Below are positions 42,566 through 50,960 of a DNA stretch of 64,000 nucleotides, piece by piece. The DNA is from SIBU01 sp038063715. GTDB lineage: Bacteria > Patescibacteriota > Minisyncoccia > Phycocordibacterales > SIBU01. Position numbers and translations under genes: made by a program. The notes beneath the pieces are model-generated. The model was not told the origin of the DNA. It was given only the letters and a program-made list of their open reading frames with translations, and ran no database searches. The stretch covers positions 26,134 through 90,133 of the forward strand of contig JBBTUO010000017.1 of the NCBI GenBank assembly GCA_038063715.1, written 5' to 3'. The stretch's first letter is position 1; every line of letters starts with the position of its first letter.

Positions 42566-43634
42566 GTTTTTCAAACGCTTCAATTGTGACAATAATCTTA
42601 CCAACAAAATTTTTTAAGCTATGATCATTCACGACAATATCCCTAAGTGACTGACCTAACTCGATACGCTTATTTTCCGGCATTTGGATCATATCCTTAA
42701 TTTTAACTGAAAGTGCCTGAAAATCCCCCTTAGGGTACATTAAATCGGCCTTAAAAGGGCCTAAAACCTCTTTAAACGCCTCGTTACAGGTCAAAACCGG
42801 TAAACCCGAGGCCATAGCCTCTGGAACCGCCTTATCGAGGCTTCCAGTTTGACCCATATTCACAAAAAGATCGTAGTCCGAAAGAACATCAGGAAGCTCC
42901 GTATTAGGCACCGGACCCAGAAAATTGATGACGGAAACCAGGTCTTTTTTAGCAACACTGTCTTTCAAACTCTCTAGATATTTTCTATCCGAATCGACAG
43001 ATGTTGGACCGATAATGTCTACTTTAATTTTTAATTTAGAATCTTTGCAAACAACATCCATCGCTTCGATTAATGTCTCATAATCCTTAGACGGCGAAAT
43101 CCTACCCACGGACACAATTCGAAATTCTTCTCCATTACTTCTGAATCTTGAATCTTGAATCTTGAATCTACTTGTATCGATCCCCTGCCCAACCACCTTA
43201 ACCTTTGAGCTCGGAAGTCGAAACCCGCTAGTTGTAGAAGTAAAGACAATATCCGTTAAAAAATGTGCGGCACGAAGATGCCACGGAGTGCTTTTGTGCG
43301 CGTACCACAAGGTCACTGTTTTTCCCCACAATTTCCAAAACAAACCCCCGAGGACGATATACTCCGGATTCATATGTACAAAGACGGCATCGTATTCACG
43401 GCGTGTTCGCCAAATGATTTTATAGAAATTGAAAATCCGAGCAACTCTTGATGCCCCGTGTTCTTTACCTAATGAAAAAACGCCAACATTGTCCGGGAGA
43501 TGTGCCTCCCCTTTACCGAGACACACTGCGACCACCGATTGTGCCTGTCGAGAGAACTCAACAATCCAGCCATGCATAAAACCGAGAACTGCATCATTAT
43601 CGTCAATCTTCTGGGTTATAATTAAAAGTCGCAT
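42558..43634 (-). CDS. Family GT4 glycosyltransferase carrying a 7-bp tandem repeat
   Basis: 358 aa. GT-B fold: IITQKIDDNDAVLGFMHGWI at the start, VFVHMNPEY, VVGQGIDTSRF at the domain junction, RIVSVGRISPSKDYETLIEA and LDKAVPEAMASGLPVLTC at the donor site. At about residues 155-166, exactly between the two lobes, the coding sequence contains four copies of a heptamer (see 43142-43169), giving FKIQDSRFRS. Gain or loss of one copy would shift the frame and remove the donor-binding lobe. Confidence 0.87.
   Translation of the reverse strand: MRLLIITQKIDDNDAVLGFMHGWIVEFSRQAQSVVAVCLGKGEAHLPDNVGVFSLGKEHGASRVARIFNFYKIIWRTRREYDAVFVHMNPEYIVLGGLFWKLWGKTVTLWYAHKSTPWHLRAAHFLTDIVFTSTTSGFRLPSSKVKVVGQGIDTSRFKIQDSRFRSNGEEFRIVSVGRISPSKDYETLIEAMDVVCKDSKLKIKVDIIGPTSVDSDRKYLESLKDSVAKKDLVSVINFLGPVPNTELPDVLSDYDLFVNMGQTGSLDKAVPEAMASGLPVLTCNEAFKEVLGPFKADLMYPKGDFQALSVKIKDMIQMPENKRIELGQSLRDIVVNDHSLKNFVGKIIVTIEAFEKHE
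43142..43169. repeat. 4 x 7-bp tandem repeat inside a glycosyltransferase gene
   Basis: TGAATCT is repeated four times without error on the plus strand (AGATTCA on the coding strand). The period is not a multiple of three, so slipped-strand changes would switch the GT4 gene between in-frame and out-of-frame states. Confidence 0.9.
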
Positions 43635-43687
43635 ATCTATATAACTTTTTCTTTAGTAAAAACATTGCGCGCCACACGAGCGACTAC

Positions 43688-45052
43688 CTAGGTGCCGTAA
43701 GCAGCAAACAGAAAGAGAAACGGCGCAGAAGGAAGCCTGAAACGCGAATACGCCAATGGGCCAGTCAAAACAGCGAAGTAGAAAATTAGCACAACAAAGA
43801 GTATGGCGTAGACGTGATACTTTCTGCCAGAAAATACAGCACCAACAAATGCGAGCGAGGATATCAAAAGCCAAAATAACTGCTCAAGCGTGACCACAGG
43901 TTGAATCTGAAGTTCTGACCAAAACTCTTTAAAACGAGCGCCTGCCAGTAAATTGGTCATATTACCTCCGTTAATTTTATAGGCTTCATAGCCCAAGGCG
44001 TTATTATAAAAAATCAGAGAATTTTTAATCTGGCTCGACAGAAAAAACGGCACCATCTTAATCAAATGGAACTTTGCGTACCCCCAAAAATCCTCCCGGA
44101 TGTAACGAAAAGCGATTTTTTCCTCAGCGGGCGCGTACTCCAAGGAACCTATATCAATAGTTTCAGATGATGAGACACCGACATCTCGTCTTAATTCCTC
44201 CATCAAAATATTTCTTCCTTCGTCGGCAGAAATTCCTCGAGTATATGACAAAAACTCTGGTACATAATACTGGAAGACATTCAAAGATTTCTCGTTGGCA
44301 ATTCCCCAAACACCTGACACAGCATTGTTCCGAGCAACCCAAGGTACAACAACCGCGCTATAAGCAATAGTTAGTATAAAGAGGTTTATAATTATTTTCT
44401 TGGTTGAAATACGATTATTTTTAATTAAAAAATACAAGGGAATAATTACAATAGGCAAAAACATGGAAATAACCCGGGTGAGCATAGCTACTCCGAAAAA
44501 TATGCCGGCGAAAAAAGTTCGAACCGGTGCGCCTTCCTCAGTACCTTCAGCATCAAAAAAAAGCAGATAGACAGATAAAACAAGCAGAAAAACATATGGT
44601 ATATCCGTCATAATGATAAGAGAGTGAAAAATTGTTGTCGGATCAAGAATAAATAAAAGCGCCGCGATTACTCCCGCTGAATAAGAAAAAACTCGCTCCC
44701 CTATTTTAAAAATTAAAAAACTAGTAGCACCAGCGAGTACCAGCTGCACCAAAGGAAACAGAGTATATGAACCGAACGTACCAATAAAAATTGCCAAAAA
44801 AAGAGGGTACGCAGGCATAATAAAAGTCGCCGGCACAAACGGCGCCTGGACACTACCGGAAAAAACTCCGTGATGGAGAATGTTCCCCGCCAAGGTTACA
44901 TAATATAAGCCATCTCCGTAGACCGGAAAAACTGACGGGAAATTTAGTAGGTATAACATCATAGGCACATAAACCAAAAAAATAATGGCCGCAACAAACC
45001 AGCCAATATTTGCTTTCCAAGTTGTTATTCTGCGAAAAAATGTTTGAATCAT
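43688..45052 (-). CDS. GT39-like polytopic membrane glycosyltransferase
   Basis: 454 aa with about 11 membrane helices. FPVYGDGLYYVTLAGNIL (about 41-58) sits at the position of the first outside loop of PMT/ArnT-type enzymes, but only one acid (Asp) is present where the other GT39-like protein has Asp-Glu. DPTTIFHSLIIMTDIPYVFL and AMLTRVISMFLP correspond to later conserved helices. It ends in AAYGT with no cytoplasmic tail. Likely transfers a lipid-linked sugar outside the membrane. Confidence 0.78.
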   Translation of the reverse strand: MIQTFFRRITTWKANIGWFVAAIIFLVYVPMMLYLLNFPSVFPVYGDGLYYVTLAGNILHHGVFSGSVQAPFVPATFIMPAYPLFLAIFIGTFGSYTLFPLVQLVLAGATSFLIFKIGERVFSYSAGVIAALLFILDPTTIFHSLIIMTDIPYVFLLVLSVYLLFFDAEGTEEGAPVRTFFAGIFFGVAMLTRVISMFLPIVIIPLYFLIKNNRISTKKIIINLFILTIAYSAVVVPWVARNNAVSGVWGIANEKSLNVFQYYVPEFLSYTRGISADEGRNILMEELRRDVGVSSSETIDIGSLEYAPAEEKIAFRYIREDFWGYAKFHLIKMVPFFLSSQIKNSLIFYNNALGYEAYKINGGNMTNLLAGARFKEFWSELQIQPVVTLEQLFWLLISSLAFVGAVFSGRKYHVYAILFVVLIFYFAVLTGPLAYSRFRLPSAPFLFLFAAYGT

Positions 45053-45124
45053 CTGCTTTGTTTTATGGAGTCGACTGTGTTATATTTCCTGAATTGCCAT
45101 TATACCATTCTACGTTCATTATTT

Positions 45125-46081
45125 ATGCATTCCAAAAGAATTCTAATAACAGGCGGCGCGGGTTTTATCGGTTCACATCTGATACCAAAACTGCTTAAAA
45201 ACAAAAATACAGTTTTTGTACTGGATGATCTTTCGACTGGCAGTCTCGCCAACCTAGAACCGTTTAGGAAAAACCCAAAATTCATCTTCAAAAAGGGCTC
45301 TGTTCTCAATCGAAAAGATTTGCGACCTCTCGTAGCGAAGGTTGATTACATTTACCACCTCGCAGCCTCGGTCGGCGTCAAATACGTCGTAGAAAAACCG
45401 CTCTATTCGATGGTTAACAATACTGAGGGCACGGCAATGGTCCTAAAACTGGCATGCGAGAAAAAAGTCCCCGTACTTATCACTTCCACTTCAGAAGTTT
45501 ATGGCAAACTCGACGCTACCCCGTTCAAGGAAACCTCTGACAGAATGTACGGCTCGGCCTACAACGAACGCTGGGGCTACGCCCTCTCAAAAGCGGTGGA
45601 TGAATTTGTTGCTCTGGCATATTGGAGAGAGAAAAAATTACCGGTTGTGATCGTGCGACTGTTCAACACCGTAGGCCCAGGGCAAAGCGAAAAATTTGGT
45701 ATGGTCATACCCCGACTGATTAAACAGGCGATGAGTGGTGAGCCCATGACGGTCTATGGTGACGGCAAACAAGTACGTTGTTTTGGCCACGTCGACGATG
45801 TAACCGATGCACTGATCAAACTTCTATCATTAAAAAAAGTATACGGTGAAATAGTCAATCTTGGTTCCAACCGACCCACAACAATTAACATGCTGGCAAA
45901 AACGATCAAAAAAATTACAGGATCCTCATCCAAAATTGTACACATACCATACGAAAAAGTGTATTCTAAAACCTTCGAGGATATGCGTAAGCGAATACCG
46001 GATCTTACCAAGGCATGGAACCTTATCGGCTATAAGCCACGCTACACGCTCGAACAAATCATGAGATCAATTTTAGAATAG
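45125..46081 (+). CDS. NAD-dependent nucleotide-sugar epimerase (GalE-like family)
   Basis: 318 aa from the ATG at 45125; the longer frame from 45044 reads through the divergent promoter region and was rejected. RILITGGAGFIGSHLIP with GGAGFIG (10-16), VLDDLSTG (the Asp that binds the NAD ribose), HLAASVGVKYVVEKP, TSTSEVYG and YALSK. SVGVKYVVEKP and EVYGKLDATPF suggest the UDP-glucuronate decarboxylase/UDP-GlcNAc epimerase branch rather than true GalE. Substrate not determined. Followed 1 bp later by a GT2. Confidence 0.82.
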   Translation: MHSKRILITGGAGFIGSHLIPKLLKNKNTVFVLDDLSTGSLANLEPFRKNPKFIFKKGSVLNRKDLRPLVAKVDYIYHLAASVGVKYVVEKPLYSMVNNTEGTAMVLKLACEKKVPVLITSTSEVYGKLDATPFKETSDRMYGSAYNERWGYALSKAVDEFVALAYWREKKLPVVIVRLFNTVGPGQSEKFGMVIPRLIKQAMSGEPMTVYGDGKQVRCFGHVDDVTDALIKLLSLKKVYGEIVNLGSNRPTTINMLAKTIKKITGSSSKIVHIPYEKVYSKTFEDMRKRIPDLTKAWNLIGYKPRYTLEQIMRSILE

Positions 46082-46082
46082 A

Positions 46083-46793
46083 ATGATTTTATCAATACTC
46101 ATTCCGGTATATAACGAGGAAAAATTCTTGGAATTACTCCTCCATGAAGTTTTTGACACGCCATTTCAAAAAGAAGTTATTATTATCAATGACGGCTCGC
46201 GAGATGGAACAAAAAACGTTTTAGAAAAAATCGAAAGAGATTTTCAAAAAAACCCCGTACCACATGTAGAACGGCTTCGTGTCATACACAAAGAAAAAAA
46301 TGCCGGCAAGGGCGCAGCCATCATTACGGGTGTTAAAGAAGCGACGGGTGATATAATTGTCATCCAAGATGCCGACCTGGAACTCTCACCAAAGGAGTAC
46401 GCCAAATTGCTGGAACCGTTCGAAAAATATGAGGCGGATATCGTGTTTGGCTCCCGATTTCAAATGGCGGGCACTCGACGAGTTTTCACTACAACCAAAT
46501 ATCTGGCAAACCGCCTCTTGACTATTGCATCCAATATATTTAGTGGCATTTATTTGACCGACATGGAAACTTGCTACAAACTTTTCAAACGTGAGGTTAT
46601 TCAATCGTTTGATCTCCGCTCCAATCGATTCGGTATAGAACCAGAACTTACTGCTAAGGCGGCAAAGGGTAAATATAAAATTTATGAGGTGCCTATAACT
46701 TACAATCCACGCTCACACAGCGAGGGTAAAAAAATCGGATGGAAAGATGGCTTGGAGGCATTAGCTGCGATTGTAAAATATAATTTATGGTAA
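46083..46793 (+). CDS. GT2 glycosyltransferase, DPM1/DPG-like
   Basis: 236 aa. SILIPVYNEEKFLELLLHEV, EVIIINDGSRDGTKNVLE, KNAGKGAAIITG, IVIQDADLELSPKEY (DxD) and FGSRFQ, then LTDMETCYKLFKREV and the HSEGKKIGWKDGLEAL end are all typical of polyprenyl-phosphate mannose/glucose synthases. The convergent GtrA gene (overlap 9 bp) is the usual partner of such enzymes: GtrB-like transferase makes the lipid-linked sugar and GtrA is thought to flip it. Confidence 0.9.
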   Translation: MILSILIPVYNEEKFLELLLHEVFDTPFQKEVIIINDGSRDGTKNVLEKIERDFQKNPVPHVERLRVIHKEKNAGKGAAIITGVKEATGDIIVIQDADLELSPKEYAKLLEPFEKYEADIVFGSRFQMAGTRRVFTTTKYLANRLLTIASNIFSGIYLTDMETCYKLFKREVIQSFDLRSNRFGIEPELTAKAAKGKYKIYEVPITYNPRSHSEGKKIGWKDGLEALAAIVKYNLW

Positions 46794-47186
46794 CTTTTTG
46801 AAAATAAGATACTTGTAAACAAAAAAACTTTCACACGCGATGATAACACCGGCGACGATTTGGGCCAAAAGATAGTGAAAACCAGCGTATGTTACAAACA
46901 GATATATAGACAGGGTGTTTAAACCCAAATTTACAATACCCGCTACAAGATATGCACTCGCCTGAATATGGATATTCTCCGTTGATTTATCAGTGAACGT
47001 CCAAAATTTTTGAAATACGAAGCTGACAATAAATCCGGCTGCAAAAGCGACGATACCCGAGGTAATATACCAAACGCCGAATATATCCGTAAAAAGATAC
47101 AATAACCCTAAATTAACGATTGCGGCAGTCCCGCCTGATATAAGATATTTTATAACCTTCCAAGATTTGCCGAAAAGTACTTCCAT
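46785..47186 (-). CDS. GtrA-family membrane protein
   Basis: 133 aa with four membrane helices (about 12-31, 36-57, 75-97, 101-123) and the family start KYLISGGTAAIVNLGLLYL with VSFVFQKFWTFTD between helices 2 and 3. GtrA proteins are proposed flippases for polyprenyl-phosphate sugars. It abuts the dehydrogenase gene upstream (shared base at 47186) and overlaps the GT2 gene, its probable partner. Confidence 0.9.
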   Translation of the reverse strand: MEVLFGKSWKVIKYLISGGTAAIVNLGLLYLFTDIFGVWYITSGIVAFAAGFIVSFVFQKFWTFTDKSTENIHIQASAYLVAGIVNLGLNTLSIYLFVTYAGFHYLLAQIVAGVIIACESFFVYKYLIFKKLP

Positions 47187-48091
47187 TATTTTTTGCGACG
47201 TTTTAATAGAGATGCCCCGTAGACGCCCTTAAGCAAATCCGCATCTTTCCCCGTTTCAAGCAACAAATCAATATTTTTATCGCGAATGCTTTCAAGTACC
47301 GTAATACCCTGAACATCGCCGACAGTACTACGATACATCTCATCGAATGCTGCGAAATCTTTAATGAAGCAGTGTCCGCCAGCTCCTCGTCCGCTTTTAT
47401 GCACCGGGTCAAGATGCGACCGGCCAATTCTAGGGTCAGCGGCCATAGCATCCCTAACGATATTCCAATCAATTGCTTTTGCCTTAGCCATGTCATACAA
47501 CATGTTTATAAAAATCACCTTGAAATAGAACCAACAGTTTCCACCGTACTTGATAAGCTCTGCCTCCTCTGCTCCTGTTACAAGCTCAAAAGGAGCCTTG
47601 GGCAGTACTGCCAACACTTTTTTTGCCCTATCTGTATATTTTTTAGTAGACTCCGGTATTCCAAGAATATTTCTAGTGGGATTAGCGGCGTCCCAAAATG
47701 CGCTTACTTCAGTCAAAAACTCCGGCGAGTGAAAAACAAAAATATCCGGATTTTCTTTCTGAATTGAAGCGGTGGTTCCGGGCAAAATGGTTGACTTTAT
47801 AACCGCGGTCTTACCATTGCCCACCAATTTGATTGCTCCACGAATGATACTGTCATCAAAACCTTTTTCGGTGGTTGGAGTCGGCACTGCAATAAACACA
47901 ATGTCACACTCTTTGATTTTATCCTTATTCTGACGATATGGCTCTTCGAGAGAATACCGAACAGTATTGAAACCACGGCGCTCAAATTCATCTGCATAGG
48001 CCTTGCCCACGAACCCTTGACCGATAAACCCCACCAGGGGCTTGGCTTTCTTTGTTGTTGTAGCTTGGCGTGCAGGTTTTTTCATTTTCAT
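47186..48091 (-). CDS. UDP-glucose/GDP-mannose dehydrogenase family protein without C-terminal domain
   Basis: 301 aa; normal family length is about 420-450. Present: N-terminal NAD domain with VGFIGQGFVGKAY (Gly24, Gly26, Gly29), VPTPTTEKGFDD, KSTILPGTT and SPEFLTE; central domain with IKYGGNCWFYFKVIFINML (Lys181, Asn185) and the catalytic cysteine loop GAGGHCFIKDFAAF (Cys241, Lys244, Asp245). The third domain, which completes the nucleotide-sugar site, is missing. An N-terminal Lys/Thr-rich tail of 17 residues is unusual. It may be a diverged enzyme with another substrate or may need a partner. Confidence 0.8.
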   Translation of the reverse strand: MKMKKPARQATTTKKAKPLVGFIGQGFVGKAYADEFERRGFNTVRYSLEEPYRQNKDKIKECDIVFIAVPTPTTEKGFDDSIIRGAIKLVGNGKTAVIKSTILPGTTASIQKENPDIFVFHSPEFLTEVSAFWDAANPTRNILGIPESTKKYTDRAKKVLAVLPKAPFELVTGAEEAELIKYGGNCWFYFKVIFINMLYDMAKAKAIDWNIVRDAMAADPRIGRSHLDPVHKSGRGAGGHCFIKDFAAFDEMYRSTVGDVQGITVLESIRDKNIDLLLETGKDADLLKGVYGASLLKRRKK

Positions 48092-48098
48092 AATTTGG

Positions 48099-49265
48099 CT
48101 ATTCTACAGGAAAAATCTGCCCAAGGAAAGCTTGTTGAGCACCCTCGATAGAGGCCTTGTACAGAGCAAGATAAGTCAATTTTTCCTGAACAAAAGGCGC
48201 AACCGCCCCTGGAGCAATTTGAGTACTAAAAAAAAGACGCAGCTGATTGTTCTCAATCAGTCCTGAAATTGTTTTGGTAAAACAATCCAGATCATTTACT
48301 GGACACACAAAAGAATGTCCTTTGTGATTCAACAGTTCTGGCGCAATACCAACATCTGAGGAAACCGCTGGCAAACCAGCAGCCACTGCCTCGAGAAGCG
48401 CGATTCCAAAACCCTCATACAAAGATGTTTGCAAAAAAATATTAGCGGTTTTGTAATACGACACAACATCACCCTGCCAATTTTCAAACACAACATGTTT
48501 TGACAAGCCGGATAGCCAAACCCTCCACATGAGATTTCTCTTCAGTGGTCCATCCCCCACCACCACAAGACCAATTTTTGGATACACCACAACAAGTTTT
48601 TTGAAAACACTGAGAGCGAAAACAATATTTTTTTCGTCAGACAGCCTTCCCACCATGAGTAGGATAAAATTCCACTGAGGGTATTTTTGTTTCAAATCAA
48701 AAGACGGCGTCATAGCAGAAATATTCGAGATATCAGAAAAAATAGGCAAAACGGTGACGGCAGCTTTTAGCTTTAAGCTGCTAGCTGTTAGTGAGGACCT
48801 AACACGCTCAGATACCACACGGATACCATTGACCCTAGGCAATACAATTCGAGCAACAATGACCCGGATTCGATTAAGAATAGAACTCGAAGCAAAATAA
48901 GAACTTAGAAAATCGGTGTGAATTTGAATATGCAGTGGAATTTTAAACCGATTCGAAATTTTTGACGCAACAAAACCGCATTCAAAAGGATCCTGAGCGT
49001 CAACGACCCAGTCCCCACCCCCGCGAAGAATTGACTTACCGATACGCAAAGCTCCCAAAACATACGACCAACGACTGATTGAGTTAGTCGCGTATGCAAA
49101 ACAGTTAGGCGCCAACTGCAATTTGGCACCTACCGAGTGACTCCTTTTTGAAAACACAATGATGTGCAATTCCTCAAAAAGACCAGCATACTCAATCATT
49201 CTGAGTTGAACAGAACTCCCCTCTTTAAAAATATTTCTGTCTGTACTTATAGATATTACTTTCAT
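48099..49265 (-). CDS. Family GT4 glycosyltransferase
   Basis: 388 aa. MKVISISTDRNIFKEGSSVQ start, a DPFECGFVASKIS turn in the N-domain, VNGIRVVSERVR, ILLMVGRLSDEKNI at the domain junction, LVVVGDGPLK and TSLYEGFGIALLEAVAAGLP at the donor site (Glu-x7-Glu). A canonical GT4. Overlaps the next upstream GT4 gene by 4 bp. Confidence 0.9.
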   Translation of the reverse strand: MKVISISTDRNIFKEGSSVQLRMIEYAGLFEELHIIVFSKRSHSVGAKLQLAPNCFAYATNSISRWSYVLGALRIGKSILRGGGDWVVDAQDPFECGFVASKISNRFKIPLHIQIHTDFLSSYFASSSILNRIRVIVARIVLPRVNGIRVVSERVRSSLTASSLKLKAAVTVLPIFSDISNISAMTPSFDLKQKYPQWNFILLMVGRLSDEKNIVFALSVFKKLVVVYPKIGLVVVGDGPLKRNLMWRVWLSGLSKHVVFENWQGDVVSYYKTANIFLQTSLYEGFGIALLEAVAAGLPAVSSDVGIAPELLNHKGHSFVCPVNDLDCFTKTISGLIENNQLRLFFSTQIAPGAVAPFVQEKLTYLALYKASIEGAQQAFLGQIFPVE

Positions 49266-50266
49266 ACTTTTTGTGCTATTGCCAAAAACTCCTCAGCAAT
49301 ATCTTCCCATGTATGCGTAAAATTGAAAATTTCAACATTTTTTTTCTGTTCAGCATAATTAAGTGGATCCGAAAGCCATTGTATTTTCTCCGCAATCTCC
49401 TGCACATTTTCTGGATCGACAAAAATCGCACATGGCTTAATTCTTTCGTATAGACCGGTCTCTTTGGTCACAATAAACGGCTTGTTATGACGAATAGCGT
49501 CGAGGATCAGATTCGGACTAATATCACCTAATGAAACAAGTATAACGGCGTACGCAGATGCAACCCTTTCCATAAAAACATCAAATGGTTTCGTAGCATT
49601 GTCATAGACCAAAGATTCGTCTTTCTCAGCCACCAATGAAAACGCCTCTCCGAGCCGAGCGTCATTTTTCCATTTCAGTGGACGAGTACCAGCAATAAAA
49701 TTCTTCTTTTCAGGTGTCGACGACGCTTCTTTTAAACCGTAATAATTCTCAACGATGAAAAGCTTTGACAAATTCAGTCCGTACGCTGGTACAAAAATAT
49801 CTCTCTGCCATGACGTGCTAAAAATAACCGCTGAAGAATGCCTAAGCACAAAGCCTGTTAGACAAAAAATAATCCTTTCCTTCAAGGACAATTTTCCAGG
49901 TGCGGCAGTATAAAAATTTTTAAACAAAACCAAATCCCCTGTCCGCTCAACATACGACTCCCATAAAAAATCTCCTCCGGTTCTTACAATAAATTTCTTT
50001 CTAAAAATTTTTGCAGCCAATAGCGCCGGCAAAGCACAACTGAAGGTGTCGAAGGCGAACACAACCTCTGATCGCCACACCGCCTGAATAATCCGAAAAA
50101 AATACCATAAATGACGTAAACCGCTCGGCAATCTTCTCTCAAATCGGAAAAATTTTACTGAAACCTTGTGCTCCAGTTTTCTAAAAACTTCTTCTAAGTT
50201 TTTCGCATACTGAGCTGGACCACCAATATCTGGCGGGTATATTCCTGTGGCAATTAAAATTCGCAT
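49262..50266 (-). CDS. GT4-like glycosyltransferase
   Basis: 334 aa. Starts RILIATGIYPPDIGGPAQYAKNL, a strong GT4-type opening (acceptor loop GGPAQY), with FIVRTGGDFLWE in the N-domain. The C-domain is shorter than usual (LGDISPNLILDAIRHNKPFI at the donor site, TKETGLYERI). Overlaps the downstream GT4 by 4 bp. Functional assignment beyond the family is not possible. Confidence 0.82.
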   Translation of the reverse strand: MRILIATGIYPPDIGGPAQYAKNLEEVFRKLEHKVSVKFFRFERRLPSGLRHLWYFFRIIQAVWRSEVVFAFDTFSCALPALLAAKIFRKKFIVRTGGDFLWESYVERTGDLVLFKNFYTAAPGKLSLKERIIFCLTGFVLRHSSAVIFSTSWQRDIFVPAYGLNLSKLFIVENYYGLKEASSTPEKKNFIAGTRPLKWKNDARLGEAFSLVAEKDESLVYDNATKPFDVFMERVASAYAVILVSLGDISPNLILDAIRHNKPFIVTKETGLYERIKPCAIFVDPENVQEIAEKIQWLSDPLNYAEQKKNVEIFNFTHTWEDIAEEFLAIAQKV

Positions 50267-50297
50267 GGATGTGTAGTAATGCGAAATTATAAATAAA

Positions 50298-50897
50298 TTA
50301 ACGCAGATTAAGTTTCGTCTGATCTATACCCTTAGCATCAAGAATGAAGTTACAGAGGTCACGAACAGCTCCATTTCCACCGGGACGCGGAGCAACAAAC
50401 AAAGCTAGTTTCTTAATCACTGTTTCAGCGTCGCTTGGCGCTGATGACAAACCAACCTTTTGCATAATTTCAGCATCACCAACATCGTCCCCCATATAGG
50501 CACAATTATCCCATGAAATATTATGCTCCGTAAGCCACTTACCGATTGTTCCCACTTTATCCTTACCAATTGAACCGGTAAATACATCTACAGGTGCCCA
50601 ACCATTTTGATTGGTAGCTGATTTAACTGAGGGAAGTCTATTCAACTTACCTGCAAGTGCTCCTGCAAAACCATTAGTTTCAGCAGTAATAAAAGCAAAT
50701 CTCACACCATCCACGGCGCGAAGAAGAGATATACCTTGGCCATCTTTGTGATCTCGCCTCTGATACACGGGTTTATATTCACCTTTTTCATCCAATGCGA
50801 TAAAAACCTGGCTTGGAAAGATTACGCCGTCGCCGTCTAACACAACTGCTTTTATGGCTTTTGCCGCCCTTTTTGCATCTGATATAGTTTTTTTCAT
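50298..50897 (-). CDS. KdsC-like HAD phosphatase
   Basis: 199 aa from the ATG at 50897; a TTG 9 bp upstream is less likely. HAD subclass C0/KdsC: VVLDGDGVIF (Asp21, Asp23), FAFITAETNGF (motif II Thr), KVGTIGKWL (Lys) and YMGDDVGDAEIMQKVGLSSAP (motif IV). KdsC and its relatives remove the terminal phosphate of 8- or 9-phosphorylated KDO or nonulosonic acids. In this island it would fit a NulO-9-phosphate step, although it is 39 kb from the NeuB-like gene. Slightly longer N-terminus than E. coli KdsC. Confidence 0.78.
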   Translation of the reverse strand: MKKTISDAKRAAKAIKAVVLDGDGVIFPSQVFIALDEKGEYKPVYQRRDHKDGQGISLLRAVDGVRFAFITAETNGFAGALAGKLNRLPSVKSATNQNGWAPVDVFTGSIGKDKVGTIGKWLTEHNISWDNCAYMGDDVGDAEIMQKVGLSSAPSDAETVIKKLALFVAPRPGGNGAVRDLCNFILDAKGIDQTKLNLR

Positions 50898-50960
50898 TTG
50901 AGGCAATAATACAACGCAAATGGCATTGACACAATGGAAACACGGCGCAGAGAAACTTTG

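Noticed and set aside
43142..43169. Heptamer repeats as a CRISPR or replication-origin iteron
   Set aside because: Units are contiguous, only 7 bp, and lie inside a coding region; there are no spacers.
45044..45124. 27-residue extension of the GalE-like epimerase
   Set aside because: It reads through the divergent promoter region and the Rossmann motif expects a start at 45125.
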